DNA of 64,000 nucleotides, from contig JAKSXM010000246.1 of NCBI GenBank assembly GCA_022575985.1, positions 12,666,001-12,730,000 on the forward strand, in the 5' to 3' direction. Position 1 is the stretch's first letter. Each line of letters starts with the position of its first letter. Of the stretch, positions 37,014 through 48,859 are shown piece after piece. The notes beneath the pieces are model-generated. The model did not search any database, had not been told where the DNA came from, and was given only the letters and a program-made list of their open reading frames with translations. The DNA is from Anagrus nilaparvatae (taxonomy: Eukaryota; Arthropoda; Insecta; Hymenoptera; Mymaridae). Position numbers and translations under genes: made by a program.

Positions 37014-37859
37014 ATTTATTTATAAGCAATATATTTAATGCTAAAAACATTTGCAAATTTATAAATTTTGTTTTTTCAATAAAATATACAAGTATTTACT
37101 ACTCGGTAACAAATACATAATCAAGATTTTTTCTGTAGTGTGAGTTCTAGATTTTTTTTTTTTAATATAAAATAGTGTTTTTTAAAACAATTTATTAAGG
37201 ATATTGTTTTTAATGCAAGTTGGAGAAGTATGGAGTTATAAAAAGAGTATATTACGATCCATGTCCAAAAAAATAAAGAATGGCCTAAATTACACATAAA
37301 GTACCTTTCGAGGCGAAGCCGAGGATGGTAAACTGCGATTTAGAGCATTTTTTTATGGGCAAGAGTGGTTTACGATTTTTCTTTATCAGTGGCGAGAAAA
37401 TGTGTTTTTCTTGGCCGCACAGCAGCTAAGAAATTGTTCTTTCGTGGCCACTGTCCAGAAAAAATAATTACTCATACATACTCGTTTTGACATATTAAAA
37501 AAAAAATAATAATAAACTCATGTTAAGATTATTACGCGCAAAAAAAGAGTAGTAAAATTAACCTATACAAATGTTGTAAAAGCAAATTAATATTGATTGG
37601 TAAATATAACCAAAAAATGAGTAAATTTTACTAAAAAAATTGAGGTTTTAGTTTTATAAACAAAATTTTATTAGTAAATTTTACTAATAATTTATAGTGA
37701 CTTTTAACCAAACTGAATTTAGTAAACAACATAGTAATTTTATTATATTTACTAATTTTTTGTATGCGTGTAACAAGATAAGTATAAGATAAAGAAATTG
37801 CGTCTTTTTATTATCATATTCAGAGCTGGGCAAAAACAGCGATTTTGGCAGGCAGTTTT
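37014..37859. other. Gene-free stretch with one GC-richer patch
   Basis: 37300-37460 is less AT-rich (CTTTCGAGGCGAAGCCGAGGATGG, CTTGGCCGCACAGCAGC) than its surroundings and may be a fragment of an unidentified element. The rest is AT-rich and unremarkable. Confidence 0.4.
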
Positions 37860-39750
37860 CATTTCAGCTTCCCACGGCTAAATTCGAAAATGGTTTAGTT
37901 AGATGGTTAGTTAGTTAGTTATTTGTCCGTTTCAAAATTATCTGTAGACGGAAAATTTTTGGACTGATCCGTTTTCAAAGCACTAGTGCAACGGGTGTTT
38001 AAAGGACAAATCCTTCAACATTTTTTTGAAAACGGAAAATTTTTTTAACTTTCAGTTTTTAATGATCCGTTTGAACAAATTCAAATCGGAATACTCATTT
38101 TCGCAAATTAAGAAAATTTGTTCTAATTTTCTTTTTTTTCTATTATCCAACGTAAATATATAACCCATAGAAATCCTTTTTCTAAAAATGACATGCTCAT
38201 CACAACAGTAACTATGTACATTGTTATAGCTAAAGAGTCATTCTGATTGGTTCTTGATATAATGTACACACTGCATTAACAAAAATATAAACGTAAAAAA
38301 ATTCATCTCAAAATGTTAGGTTAATTTCGAGGTTAATTTAATGTAGCTAGAAAATTACTAAATTTGTTAATTATTGATTATCAAATTATTTATTTTATGC
38401 TATCTAGTAAAAATAAAAATTAAAAAACAAGCATGTATGTACTTTATATGAGGAGTCATAGGCAAAGCTAAAACAGAGGGCGTAGTTTACCAATTGGTTA
38501 GTATATACGCGGTTTTTTTTAATTAAAGTTGTTTAAAAAAACAAAATAAGCGTATAAATTAATTTTTTTTCAAAAAAATCTATGTAATTATGCCTTAAAC
38601 AAAGTTACAAAAAAAATAGTTAAACAGTTTTATAAAATTTTATCATTATAGAGAAAGTATTTGATTTTCTTATTTTCACTGTAAATTGAGTTTTATTATT
38701 AAAAAAAAAACTTTTAAGCACTAAAAAATAGGCTGAAAATTTCTAAGCAATTCAAATATACAATTATTTTTTTTTTTATTTACCCTTAGTATTTAAATAA
38801 AAAGTAAAAATTGAATTCTCAGACATCTCCTATGCTTAAACATACAAGATGTCGGGGTTTTCGTTCAAGCCCTTGAGCCTAAACAAAAAATATACTGTTT
38901 AATAATTTTTTTTATAACTTTGTTTAGTACACAAATAAATAAATTTTTTTCTTACAAATTATTATTTTTTATGTTTAGTCTCTGTTTAAAACATAAATAA
39001 TATAATTTTTTATTTTAAGATTTAAAAAAATCGCGCCGGTTTTAACCAATTTTTTCGAGCGCCACCATGCTGTATGACTCCTCATTGAAAACCCGACTTT
39101 ATATTTGAATTTAGAGACCCAAAAAATATTATGAATGATATTAAATTTAAGGTTTCAAATACATGAAATACGTGACAGCTTTCAATTATTAATATCGAAA
39201 ATCTAACTTCAAATTTGAACTTAGCGATAGCAAAAAACTTTGTAAACCAAATTTTAGAAAAAAATATTAAGTACAAAAAAGAATGCTTCAATGAATTAAA
39301 AAATTTTTAATTTTTAAAATTATTATATACATTTTTTAAATTTTTTTGTCTATTTGTTAAAAAAAATTATTTAAAAACAAAATTTTGAGTTATTTTGTAA
39401 TAAAGTTGATGAGCTTCAGAAAAAACTATATTTTTAATCAATAACCAAAACTTGAAATTTTATAGTTGGTATACGGAAAGTAAATAAATAAAAGAATATG
39501 AAAACGAAATTATGTTTTGCAAAAACGAATAAGTCTAGGATCATTGAAAATGGAATGTTTTCAAATTTTTCCATTTTCAAAAAAATTTTGAAACGGTGAT
39601 CCACTCTTACCATCCGTTGAACTGATTTTTTGAAAACGGTTTTGTTAAAAAATTTTCTGTTTACGACTAGTTTTTGGAACGGTTCAGTGTTGAATTTTTC
39701 CGTGCTACGGATATTTTGCAACTATTTTTTTAAAAGTTTTATTGAAAACG
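37860..39750. repeat. Old, diverged inverted-repeat element with a nested insertion
   Basis: The ends are diverged reverse complements: about 37925-38085 (GACGGAAAATTTTTGGACTGATCCGTTTTCAAAGC, then TTTTTTTGAAAACGGAAAA) against about 39530-39690 (TCAAAATTTTTCCATTTTC..AAAAATTTTGAAACGG, GATTTTTTGAAAACGG). The middle is occupied by a separate element (38448-39085). Boundaries approximate. Confidence 0.5.
38448..39085. mobile_element. 638-bp inverted-repeat element with 13-bp perfect termini
   Basis: Perfect terminal inverted repeat ATGAGGAGTCATA at 38448-38460 and TATGACTCCTCAT at 39073-39085. Weak sub-terminal similarity continues (CCAATTGGTTAG against TAACCAATT). No clear target duplication and no coding sequence. 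Confidence 0.65.
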
Positions 39751-40193
39751 GCCATAAGAGCATGTCAGTTTGTCCAGATTTGATCATATTCTTTTTTACA
39801 AAATTATCCATTCCAGTCATTTTTTGTGTTTTTTAATCACGTTATAAAATTCGGAACTTTTGTAAGTGTTTTATTTATAAACATAATACCACTTTTAATT
39901 AAATGACTTCTGTTATTCGAAAATTCTATATTTTTTTTTGCAAATTCACAAAAAAAATTGTAAATTCACAATTATTTATTACTTTGGGAAAAATAGTTAA
40001 AAATAGTTGACAACGAAAAAGAGTACCTTACAGTAACATTTGGTTCTGTATGTGTAATGAGTAAACGAAAGTACGAAAAATTATCAAAAAATGTACGATA
40101 TTTTAAAAAAATTCCTATTTTTTTAAAGTTAAATATATTATATTTCACAAATTTACAGGATTTGTTTTTGGCAGAAATTTTATAAATAATTAC
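39751..40193. other. Spacer below receptor B exon 4; last exon sought and not found
   Basis: AT-rich. The expected minus-strand acceptor plus a short tail resembling VLKMSYSAFSVL is not visible here, nor in 37014-39750. Confidence 0.45.
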
Positions 40194-41108
40194 CTGCAGA
40201 AAAGCATTTAAATTTGTTTGAATTCCAGCAATGCATAATACTTTTAATTCTTTTGTTGTTGCTATTACCAAAATCATCATAATTTTTTTAGTTTTCAAAG
40301 GCAAAGTATACCATTTGGAACCAAATATCATATTATTAGCATTTTCCATCTGAAAAAAAAAATAATAATAAACTGTGGGTCTTTTTGCAGGTTAATTTTC
40401 TTATTTGTGCATTTACTGTCACGTATTTTTTATATCTAAACTTGTTTTTGATAAAAATATTCTATGTATTATTTATTATAACGAATAGCTTGACAGTATT
40501 TTTTTTTACAGTACAATTATTAAAAAATATCTATCTCTGTATGTGCGTGTGTGTGTAATGTATATGTATGCTAGTATGGATGTGCACTGACCACAAATAC
40601 AACCATAGTGATATCTCCGGACCATGATGGTATAAGAGTTAAATTAATTCTTTTGTAACTAATATTTAGCCGAAAACCTTTTTAAACTTGTTTATTAAAC
40701 CTCCATAATTATTTTTTAACATACATTTTTATAATATGTTTAGTAAACCCATTGGAAGGATTTTTATTATGATCAGTTCTGATTCCTTACTAAGCTAAGA
40801 AATGCAATTTAATGTTTTTGTATGCTAAAAAATTATATAGAAGAGTTGATCGACCGACAAAAATTTATGAAAATGTACAGATTCAGGGTATATTGAATAA
40901 TAGGTTTCTTGTTTCTAAAAAAGTCAATTTCTCGATTAATTTTTTGAATTTTTAATGATGTGTAAATTGGCCATAATGGCCAAAATATTGATTGTGAAGT
41001 ATAGTAGTCGATGATATAATTTTTCAGAATAATAATTCCCAAAATTTAACTAAAATGCATACAATTTTCCCAGGTTATCGCAAGTTATTGATGTATTTCA
41101 TATATGTA

Positions 41109-41636
41109 GGGTGTTTTCGAAAAAGATCTAGTAAAGTGAATTTTAGTTGGCATTGGTAATTTTTGCTAGTGAAAAGGGAGGAAGTGATGTGTTTTAGTTT
41201 CGAACGAGAGCCGATCATTTGCCTCCAACTAGAGGTCGCGACTATAGGAAAGAATTGTTTATTCGTTCATAATTATATGAGCTGAATAAACACAACAGAT
41301 TTATTTAATATAAAATTGAAAAATTAAAAGAAAATTTATAGCTAACATGAAAGATTGAAAAGATTTTGATATTTTGCTGACTTTATTTGCCAGGAAAATT
41401 AGTCACAATTTGTCAAAAGCATCAACTTTTCAAAATTATTTTGCCGATTCTTGGAGCTCGAATTTTCTTTTAATTTTTCAATTTTATTATTCAATAAATC
41501 TGTTGTGTACAATTCTTTCGAGGCAAATGATCGGCTCTCGTTCGAAACTAAAACACATCACTTCCCCCCTTTTCACTAGCAAAAATTACCAATGCCAACT
41601 GAAATTCACTTTACTAGATCTTTTTCGAAAACACCC
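41109..41636. mobile_element. 528-bp foldback MITE with 3-bp GTA duplication, intron 3 of receptor B
   Basis: Ends GGGTGTTTTCGAAAAAGATC and its complement; arms match almost perfectly for about 118 bp (to GATCATTTGCCTC) and resume after a ~22-bp insertion on the left, so nearly the entire element is a palindrome centred near 41390. GTA flanks both ends (41106-41108, 41637-41639). No coding sequence. Confidence 0.88.
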
Positions 41637-41790
41637 GTAGACTATAGAGCTTTGATGTTAAAAAAAGAAAAAATATGCCAAAATCATGACATGGTATCCA
41701 GAATGCCTCGTATTTATGGGTAATATAAAAGTTTTGAAAGAATTGTTGCCAAAATACAGTGATTGTGGACAGTAACAATTTTATAAACTC

Positions 41791-42236
41791 CACATATAGC
41801 ACAAAACGTTTCTGAAACGTTTCTAAAACGTTTCTAATGTAAACTAAAATTCAAACAGAAACGTTTATAGAACGTTTTAAAAACGTTTAAGAAACGTTTA
41901 AGAAACGTTTAAGAAACGTTTTTTAGGTCCGCTTTTTCTTAGAAGCTAAACGTTTTAGAAACTTTTCTGCAAAAAAAAATTTTTTTGGCCCAAAAAATGA
42001 AATCTTTTTTTTGCTAAGTGATTGTGTATAAAAAAAAATTGCGAAAAAAAAACTTAGAAAAAAAATTAAATATAAACAAAATTATTTTACATGTAAACGT
42101 TTTTAAAACGTTTCTGAAACGTTTAGCTTCCAAGAAAAAGCGGACCTAAAAAACGTTTCTAAACGTTTATAAACGTTTCTGTTTGCATTTTAGAGACGTT
42201 CTAGAAACGTTTCAGACAAGTTTTGTGCTGTATGTG
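41791..42236. mobile_element. 446-bp foldback element made of AAACGTTT repeats, intron 3 of receptor B
   Basis: Outer arms CACATATAGCACAAAACGTT and the complement of TTTTGTGCTGTATGTG. The palindromic octamer AAACGTTT recurs throughout both arms, including GTTTAAGAAAC units in tandem at 41885-41925. A second inverted pair, TTAGGTCCGCTTTTTCTTAG (41925) and its complement (42132), lies inside. No clear target duplication. Confidence 0.85.
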
Positions 42237-42949
42237 TCTTTAATCATGTCTGATCAAATTATTAGAAAAAGTGCGATTTTCAGATTACAACTTAAGAATA
42301 ATTTTTATGATTTTTTAGAAAATTTTGAAGCATATAATAAATTGTAAAAAAAATAATTACATTAATCTCAATTATATCTCCATGCCAGCAATAAAGAAAT
42401 ACATCAAACACTATACAAGCAAAATATGCTATGATATCAACAGGTACGTCTTTTTGCGTACACAAGAATAACGTTGTACAAATCGTTAAAATGCTTCCTG
42501 TGTATTGAGCTAACATCATTTCTTGGAAAATTTCATTTAAAGAATTTATCATACTTTAAAAAACGGTAATTAAATATTAATATTAATTTGATTTAAAAAT
42601 TAAACAACGTATTAAAAGTTTTGATAATTTTATTTATTATGATTAATTAAAATTATTTAATGATTCTAATTTTTCATAAAAATGACAAAATTCTAATTTT
42701 TCATCAAAATACGTGTTATAGGACTCAAAAATTTTCTATATGCTTAAAATTTCTAAAAATTTGTCACTCATCTCTTTTTAATTGTTTGTTTAACAGGTGT
42801 GATAATTATAAGTCACGCTATAAAAAGTAACTTTCTTAGATTCACAAAAAAAATAGTATATTTTCTAAAAATTATTAATTTTTCGAGAAAAATTGTAAAT
42901 ATACTAAATTTAGTATATTAACTAAAAATTTGAGTATATCCGATTTTTT

Positions 42950-43893
42950 GGTTCCTCAAAGAGGAACCATTGTGATAGGTCAAATTTCGATTTTTGATTT
43001 TTTGGCATATATGCACGTTTTGAAACCCCAGGAAGCTAATAAACCGGTTTTTAAAAAAAGTATGTATGTGTCTGTGTGTGTGTGTGTGTTATGTAATCGG
43101 TGATATTTCACAAACATTATGGATATAAGACCTAATTTTTTTATCAAAAAAGCTCGAGGTACTTTTTTTTTTTTTAATTTGGATGTAATACCTCATTTAT
43201 TCCCACGAAAGTACTTATATTTGAAAGTATACTTTTTACTCGATATCTCGAATCTGATTCTTAATTTTTTTTTAAATTTGTTTTCCTTAATTTTTTTTCA
43301 CAAAAAAATATAAAAAATAACAAATTTTTTTTTCTTTTTGGACGTAGTACCTAATTTATTTCTATGAGAGTACTAGTTTTGCGAAAGTTCGTTTATAGTA
43401 GTTTTTTGGATCTGACACCGAATTTTTTTTAAATTTATTTCTCTTAAGTAAAAAAACAAAAAAATTAAAAAAAACCGCAATATTTTTTTTGGTATAATAC
43501 CTCATTTAATTCCATGAAAGGACTGATATCTGAAAATATTGTAACCAGTGATATTTCAAAACCATTATCGAATTAAGACCTAATTTTTTTTTCAAAAATT
43601 TATTCATAAAAAATTTCAAACTACTTTTTTTTTTTTAATTTGGACGTAATACCTCATTTAATTCCATGAAAGTAATATCTTGAATAATTATTATCCAATG
43701 AATTACGTTAGATTTTATTTTGAAAAAAATAGATTTAGTTGAATTCAATACATAAATTTTCTTTGAACTTTTAAAAGTTAATAGAAATGAGTGTATGATT
43801 GCATGGTTGTAATCGGTGATATCTGTGGCATATTGAAGTATTTAGCTCATTGTTTGAGGAACCTTAGTGCCAGCTAGTTGGCAGGGTATTTTA
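42950..43893 (+). repeat. Hairpin-ended repeat element, third full-span copy, intron 2 of receptor B
   Basis: Left palindrome GGTTCCTCAAAGAGGAACC, CATTGTGATAGGTC, GGCATATATGCACG, AACCGGTTTTT, a short (TG)n at 43071-43088 and TGTAATCGGTGATATTTCAC, then about three monomers. Right end is TTGAGGAACCTTAGTGCC and a GCCAgctagTTGGC-type hairpin, ending GGCAGGGTATTTT. Same order as at 10040. Confidence 0.85.
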
Positions 43894-44337
43894 AGTATAT
43901 AAACTTTATTTTCCTTTACAAACTTTTATAGGTATGTTAAGAATAAAATAAATAAAATAAATATATTCTTTTACACATGTGAATGCATATTATTAAATTC
44001 AATTTTATAATTATTTAGTTCCTTACTTTATTTATACTTTTGTTAATTGTTTACATAAAATTGGAAATTGTAATTATGGAAAATTAAATTATAACTTTTC
44101 ATAAAAAATTATTTATATACTATTATAAATTTCTGCTTTATATAGAATCTGATTGATTTTGTTTCAAGAATTCCAAAAACATTATTGGCTTTTTGTTTCA
44201 TAATTTTTATTAGATTTTACGATATTAAATAAATAATTAATTTATTAATTATAGTAATATGAGACATTTTATTTTTAAAATTTAGGTAATTTATGAAATT
44301 TTAAAATTACCACAGTTTTGCCGTATGTTATCGTCAT

Positions 44338-44498
44338 CTGGAGTTAAATTCAATACATAAATTTTCTTTTAACTTTTAAAAGTTAATAGAAATGAGTGTA
44401 TGATTGCATGGTTGTAATCGGTGATATCTGTGGCATATTGAAGTATTTAGCTCATTGTTTGAGGAACCTTAGTGCCAGCTAGTTGGCAGGGTATTTTG
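44338..44498 (+). repeat. Extra copy of the right end of the hairpin-ended element
   Basis: Nearly identical to 43737-43893: GAGTGTATGATTGCATGG, TAATCGGTGATATCTGTGG, GAGGAACCTTAGTGCC and GGCAGGGTATTTT all recur with very few differences. It is a segmental duplication or solo end about 445 bp downstream. Confidence 0.85.
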
Positions 44499-45436
44499 TA
44501 AATTCACGAGAAAAATTGATAATTTACAATTTTTTTTCGAAAATTAACAAAAAATATTTGCTAATTTACAAATTTTTTCGTGAATTCACAAGAAAAAATT
44601 GAGGATTCTCGAATTCGTTGTTAATATGCTAAATTTAGTAAATTTACGATTATTTTCGAAAATTTTTTAATTTTTTTGTGAATCTAAGAAAGTTTCTTTT
44701 TACAGTGCAGAGTCCTAATTTTAGGGTTTTTAAAAAAAGTAAATTTTATCTTCGAAAAGTGATATCTCAAAAACTATTCAATGAAAAGAGATAAATAAAA
44801 AGTTTTTGGAAACTGGAAACTTGCAGAAAATTTTAGAGGCATATAGATCCCATTTGTTGCGTTCAAACCACGCCATGAAGTAATGGACATTATTCAGTGT
44901 TTTAAAAATTAAAATTAATAAATGTGGTTGCTTGATAAAAAATTTAAAAATCTGCCTATTCTGCCGTCGGCGTGAAAAAACCGAGTAACTGAATTTTTTA
45001 GTTACGGACAATTAAGGGTTTTATGCAGACGGCAGAATTGGTAAAGATTATTTTTTTGCAAAACAATCAAAGATTTTTCTGAATTATTATAAGGAATTTA
45101 TTGACCTTATTAGTTTTAAATATCTTAATATTTTTAATAAATTTTTGTACAAAAAGGTGTAAAATGAAAAAAATTCTCCACTATCCGTCGGATTACCAAT
45201 GGCCGAAAATAGAATTACACTTGTGGCAAGTTGAAATGATTTTTAATGTAGTTTTCGATTTCCAAAAAAGACCGATTTTATAGAGGGTAATATATATGTG
45301 ACGATATATTATTATTTATATAATAATATGTATAATAAATGTTTTACAGCCTCGATATAAGGAGTTAAATGGGGAGAGAAAGGGGAAAAACAATTCTGAT
45401 GGTTAGATGTTTTAAAAACTTTTAGATGGTTTAAAA

Positions 45437-46255
45437 ACTTTTTGTTTAAACAATTTTGTCTTGCCTAACTCATTAAGTCCGAAGCGGCTAATTACGCGTC
45501 GATTTGAAAATCGCATGAAAAAATGAATTAAACATTAAAAATTAATTAAAAAATAACGATTTCCGAAGTAAAAATAGTTTCTTTTTTCAAATTTAAGGTC
45601 AGATTTTTTATTCGGATACCTGGAAAAGTATGGTCGGTCAAAGTTGGCCAAATTTTCAAAAAAAGCAAAAATCGACATATTGAATAATATTATAAAAAAA
45701 ATATATTGTTATCATTATAAACAGTTAATTTTTTATTTTTTATATATTTTATACCTAATATTTGTCAAAAAAAATTTTTTTTTTCCAAGATGGCAGATAG
45801 AAAAATTTTTAGTGTCATAAATATATTTGTAAACCAGAAAAGTCAGTTTTTCATGTTCGTAGTCATTATACATATTTTCATTTTTTTCAAGGGTCAAAAA
45901 AATGTTTTTTGGACATATAGTAGGCATAAAAAATATAAAAAATAAAAAATTAATTGTTTATAATGAAAACAATATAATTTTTTTACTAATATTATTCAAT
46001 GTGTCGATTTTTGCTTTTTTTGGAAATTTGGTAAATTTTATCCGACCATATTGATTTTCCAGGTATCCGAATCATAAATATGACCTCAAATTTGAAAAAA
46101 GAAACTATTTTTACTTTGGAAATCATTATTTTTAAATTAATTTTTAAAGTTTAAGTCATTTTTTTATGCTATTTTCAAATCGACACGTAATTAGCCGTTT
46201 CGGACTTAATGAACTAAGAAAAGTATATTTTTTTAGTTTAAGTCTAAACAAAAAG
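45437..46255. repeat. ~820-bp foldback in intron 2 of receptor B
   Basis: Arms meet near 45845. Matching pairs: CATTAAGTCCGAAGCGGCTA / TAGCCGTTTCGGACTTAATG, TTACGCGTCGATTTGAAAAT / ATTTTCAAATCGACACGTAA, TTCGGATACCTGGAAAA / TTTTCCAGGTATCCGAA, GTTAATTTTTTATTTTT / its complement. Arms differ at roughly one base in ten. Central part carries CCAAGATGGC. Confidence 0.83.
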
Positions 46256-47702
46256 AAAAATTGCAGCATTAGAAATTTCTGATTGCAAGTTTTTTATAAG
46301 TTTCAAGCTTAAACGAAGTCGACAAAATAAGTTTTAAGTGGGTCAAATACATTAAATTTTTTGTGTTAACTCCCAGGCTATAATTCATTTTTAAAATGCT
46401 AATGGAAAATTCCTCTACAATTATAAATTTCGCATACCTATTTTTTTTTAAATACATTCATGAATCCGAAAACAATAGCACTGGTATCAGAAAGCATTAG
46501 TATCAAAAAGACAGTAGTGATTCAATTTTAAAATCATAGGCTTCCATTCCAAATTTTTTGGTAGTTTTCGAAATTTAAATATAAATATTTTACTACTTAC
46601 GACATAGTATGCTGATATTCTTTAACACATTCGATGGCTGCAAGCATTATAATTTTATCATTTTCTTCAGATTTTTTATCCTTACAATTATAATCATCTG
46701 GAAGTGTAGAGGAAATTTGAGAAAATCTATGCCCCAATAAATTTATTTGTAAGCTTATATTATGAATAAAATTAAATATTAAACAATCATTTGCTATTTG
46801 AAAATAAGCATTATGAATTGTACTAAACAGCTTATGAAAATTAGCAAATATAAAGCATAAATTATTTGATTGATCACATGGAAACCAAATCGGAAATAAA
46901 AAAGCCTTATACATAAAGTAAGGTATCAATGTGTAAATGGGCATACCAAAAGTAAACAGAAGGAAAAATATATTTGGAATTTTCCTAAAAAATAAAAATA
47001 TATTTTTTAAAATAAAAATAAATCCATTTATAGTTATTAAAAAGTATAATTGAGTATTTCAATATCAAAACAATGTCAAAAAATTTTTAAAATACAAAAC
47101 TTATTTTAATTTTTTTGAAAGTTGGTGGAATTTTAGGTTTTAAAAAAGTTTTGGTTTTTTAAGTATTATTAGTACTATTTTACTAGAGAGGCTTGTTTTT
47201 GGCAGCCAAGATGAGAAAAGGTCTACTGAGGATTTTCTGGGTCTTTTATTCTAAAAATCAAGTTTTGGCTCGAATGAAATTTCATTAATTTCCTTTAATT
47301 AGCAAAAAACAACCTTTTTTAAGGGATTATTTGTAGTTTTCGCAAGTTTCTCAATTGCAAGACCTCAAAATTCGAAATCTGCAACCCAAAAAATACTGGA
47401 GACCAAATTTTGTTATGATTTGCTCATATAGGAAAATCACCTACGGGTTTCTTTACTCAATTAAGGGGTATTTGACTTATTTTTTATGCATAGGAACTTC
47501 AAATTTGTAATTATCAACTCTAAAAATTTATGTAATTGGCTACATTACGTTGCATATTATGAACACTGCAAAAATTCTCTAATAAAGATGTGTTTTTTAC
47601 TAATTTAAGAGTTTCGAGAAATTTCTCATCTTGTTTACCAAAAAACAACCTCTAAATTGTGAATAAACAAATTTTTCGTAAATATAATATATTTAATAAT
47701 TA

Positions 47703-48418
47703 GGGTGTTTCTTATTTCCCATACTGCCCGTAGAGAAAAATACAGGTTCGAATATGATACTTCAGGTCATAAAACTATTATCTAAAAAAAAATTTTTTAT
47801 AAACAACTTGGTGTAGTGTGCCGATTTACAAAAGAAAATTGGTAAAAATCAGGAAAAAGGTTTTAAAAACGTTTTAGAAAGCTTTTAGGAACCTTCCTAA
47901 AAACTGCTTACTACTAAAATCTTCTAAAAATGTGTTAGTGACAAAATATCTATAGAAAACTGTAAATAATAACATATAAAAAGTTATTTTGAGGTATTTT
48001 GACCATTTACAGAAGCCTTGTTTCATTGCCTCGTCACTAAAAGAAGAAATATGCAAAAAATCAATGAATAAAACAGTCAAATTGCAATTTTCATGGATAT
48101 TTGCTTTTTAAACGACCATAAATTTTAAATTAGGTTCAAATATCATAAAATATGTAATAATTTACAGTTTTTTAAAGATATTTTCTCATCAACATGCTTT
48201 TAGAAGATTTTAGTAGTAAAAAATTTTTGGAAAGGTTTCTAAAAGCTTCCTAAAACGTTTTTAAAACCTTTTTCCTGATTTTTATCGATTTTCATTTGCA
48301 AATCGGCACACTTCATCAAGTTGTTTATAAAAAATTTTTTTTTAGATATTAGTTCCTGAAGTATTATATTCGAGCCAGTATTTATCTCTATGGGCAGTTT
48401 GAGAAATAAGAAACACCC
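47703..48418. mobile_element. 716-bp foldback MITE, TA-flanked, intron 1 of receptor B
   Basis: Termini GGGTGTTTCTTATTTC and GAAATAAGAAACACCC, arms of about 230 bp (inner limit ACTACTAAAATCTTCTAAAAA / TTTTTAGAAGATTTTAGTAGT). TA on both sides (47701-47702, 48419-48420). Its GGGTGTTT ends resemble those of the element at 41109. No coding sequence. Confidence 0.85.
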
Positions 48419-48859
48419 TAATATTTATGTGCTGAATAAATAGAAATTAATGTTAAAAGACTTACTTAGAAAACGATACCCAATCATAAATAATTTTTTT
48501 TTCTTCTGAATTTTTTGGTTCACAAATATGTTCTTTTTTACAATTTTCAATCAGTTGAAGTATTTTTTTTCTTTTTATTAAGAAATTTATGATTTTATAT
48601 AAACCAATTAAATGAACAGTAAAAATATAAAAATTATTAGTGAGCATTAATATGAAATCACTTTTTGTTAACCAAATATTTATAAATTCAAAAAGTATTA
48701 ATGAAATATCAAGAGTTATGACAAATATTGAATAAATATCATAGATAATATTAAGAATTTTATATTTTTTTTGTTTGGTTTAATAAATCCACCAAATTTA
48801 AAAGCAGTTAAAATACTTGAATTTTCAAAAAATTTTAAATCAGTACTATTTACTTCCAT

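Larger units (their letters stand above)
40194..48859 (-). pseudogene. Odorant receptor B (7tm_6), frameshifted, last exon not found
   Basis: Paralogue of receptor A in opposite orientation. Exons 48859-48466, 46984-46601, 42553-42361 and 40349-40194 have consensus splice sites and the same phases as A; exons 3 and 4 are exactly the same length (193 and 156 nt) and exon 2 differs by one codon (384 against 381). Exon 3 ends with VFLYCWHGDIIEIN; exon 4 has MIFGSKWYTLP...LNAFLQ as in A. Exon 1 starts MEVNSTDLKFFENSS but loses frame in an A8 run (minus strand; 48768-48775), where one base is missing relative to the frame of the rest (NIIYDIYSIF... to YDWVSF). The short last exon (VLKMSYSAF-type) could not be found below 40194. 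Either a young pseudogene, or a working gene with an assembly error and an unrecognised last exon. Introns are 1.5, 4.0 and 2.0 kb and packed with foldback elements. Confidence 0.82.

Noticed and set aside
39434..39836. Overlapping 95- and 68-codon frames on opposite strands
   Set aside because: Both fall in the arm of an old inverted repeat and show only low-complexity Phe/Lys-rich text.
45101..45283. 60-codon plus-strand frame in intron 2 of receptor B
   Set aside because: Lies in a repeat-filled intron on the opposite strand, without splice or family support.
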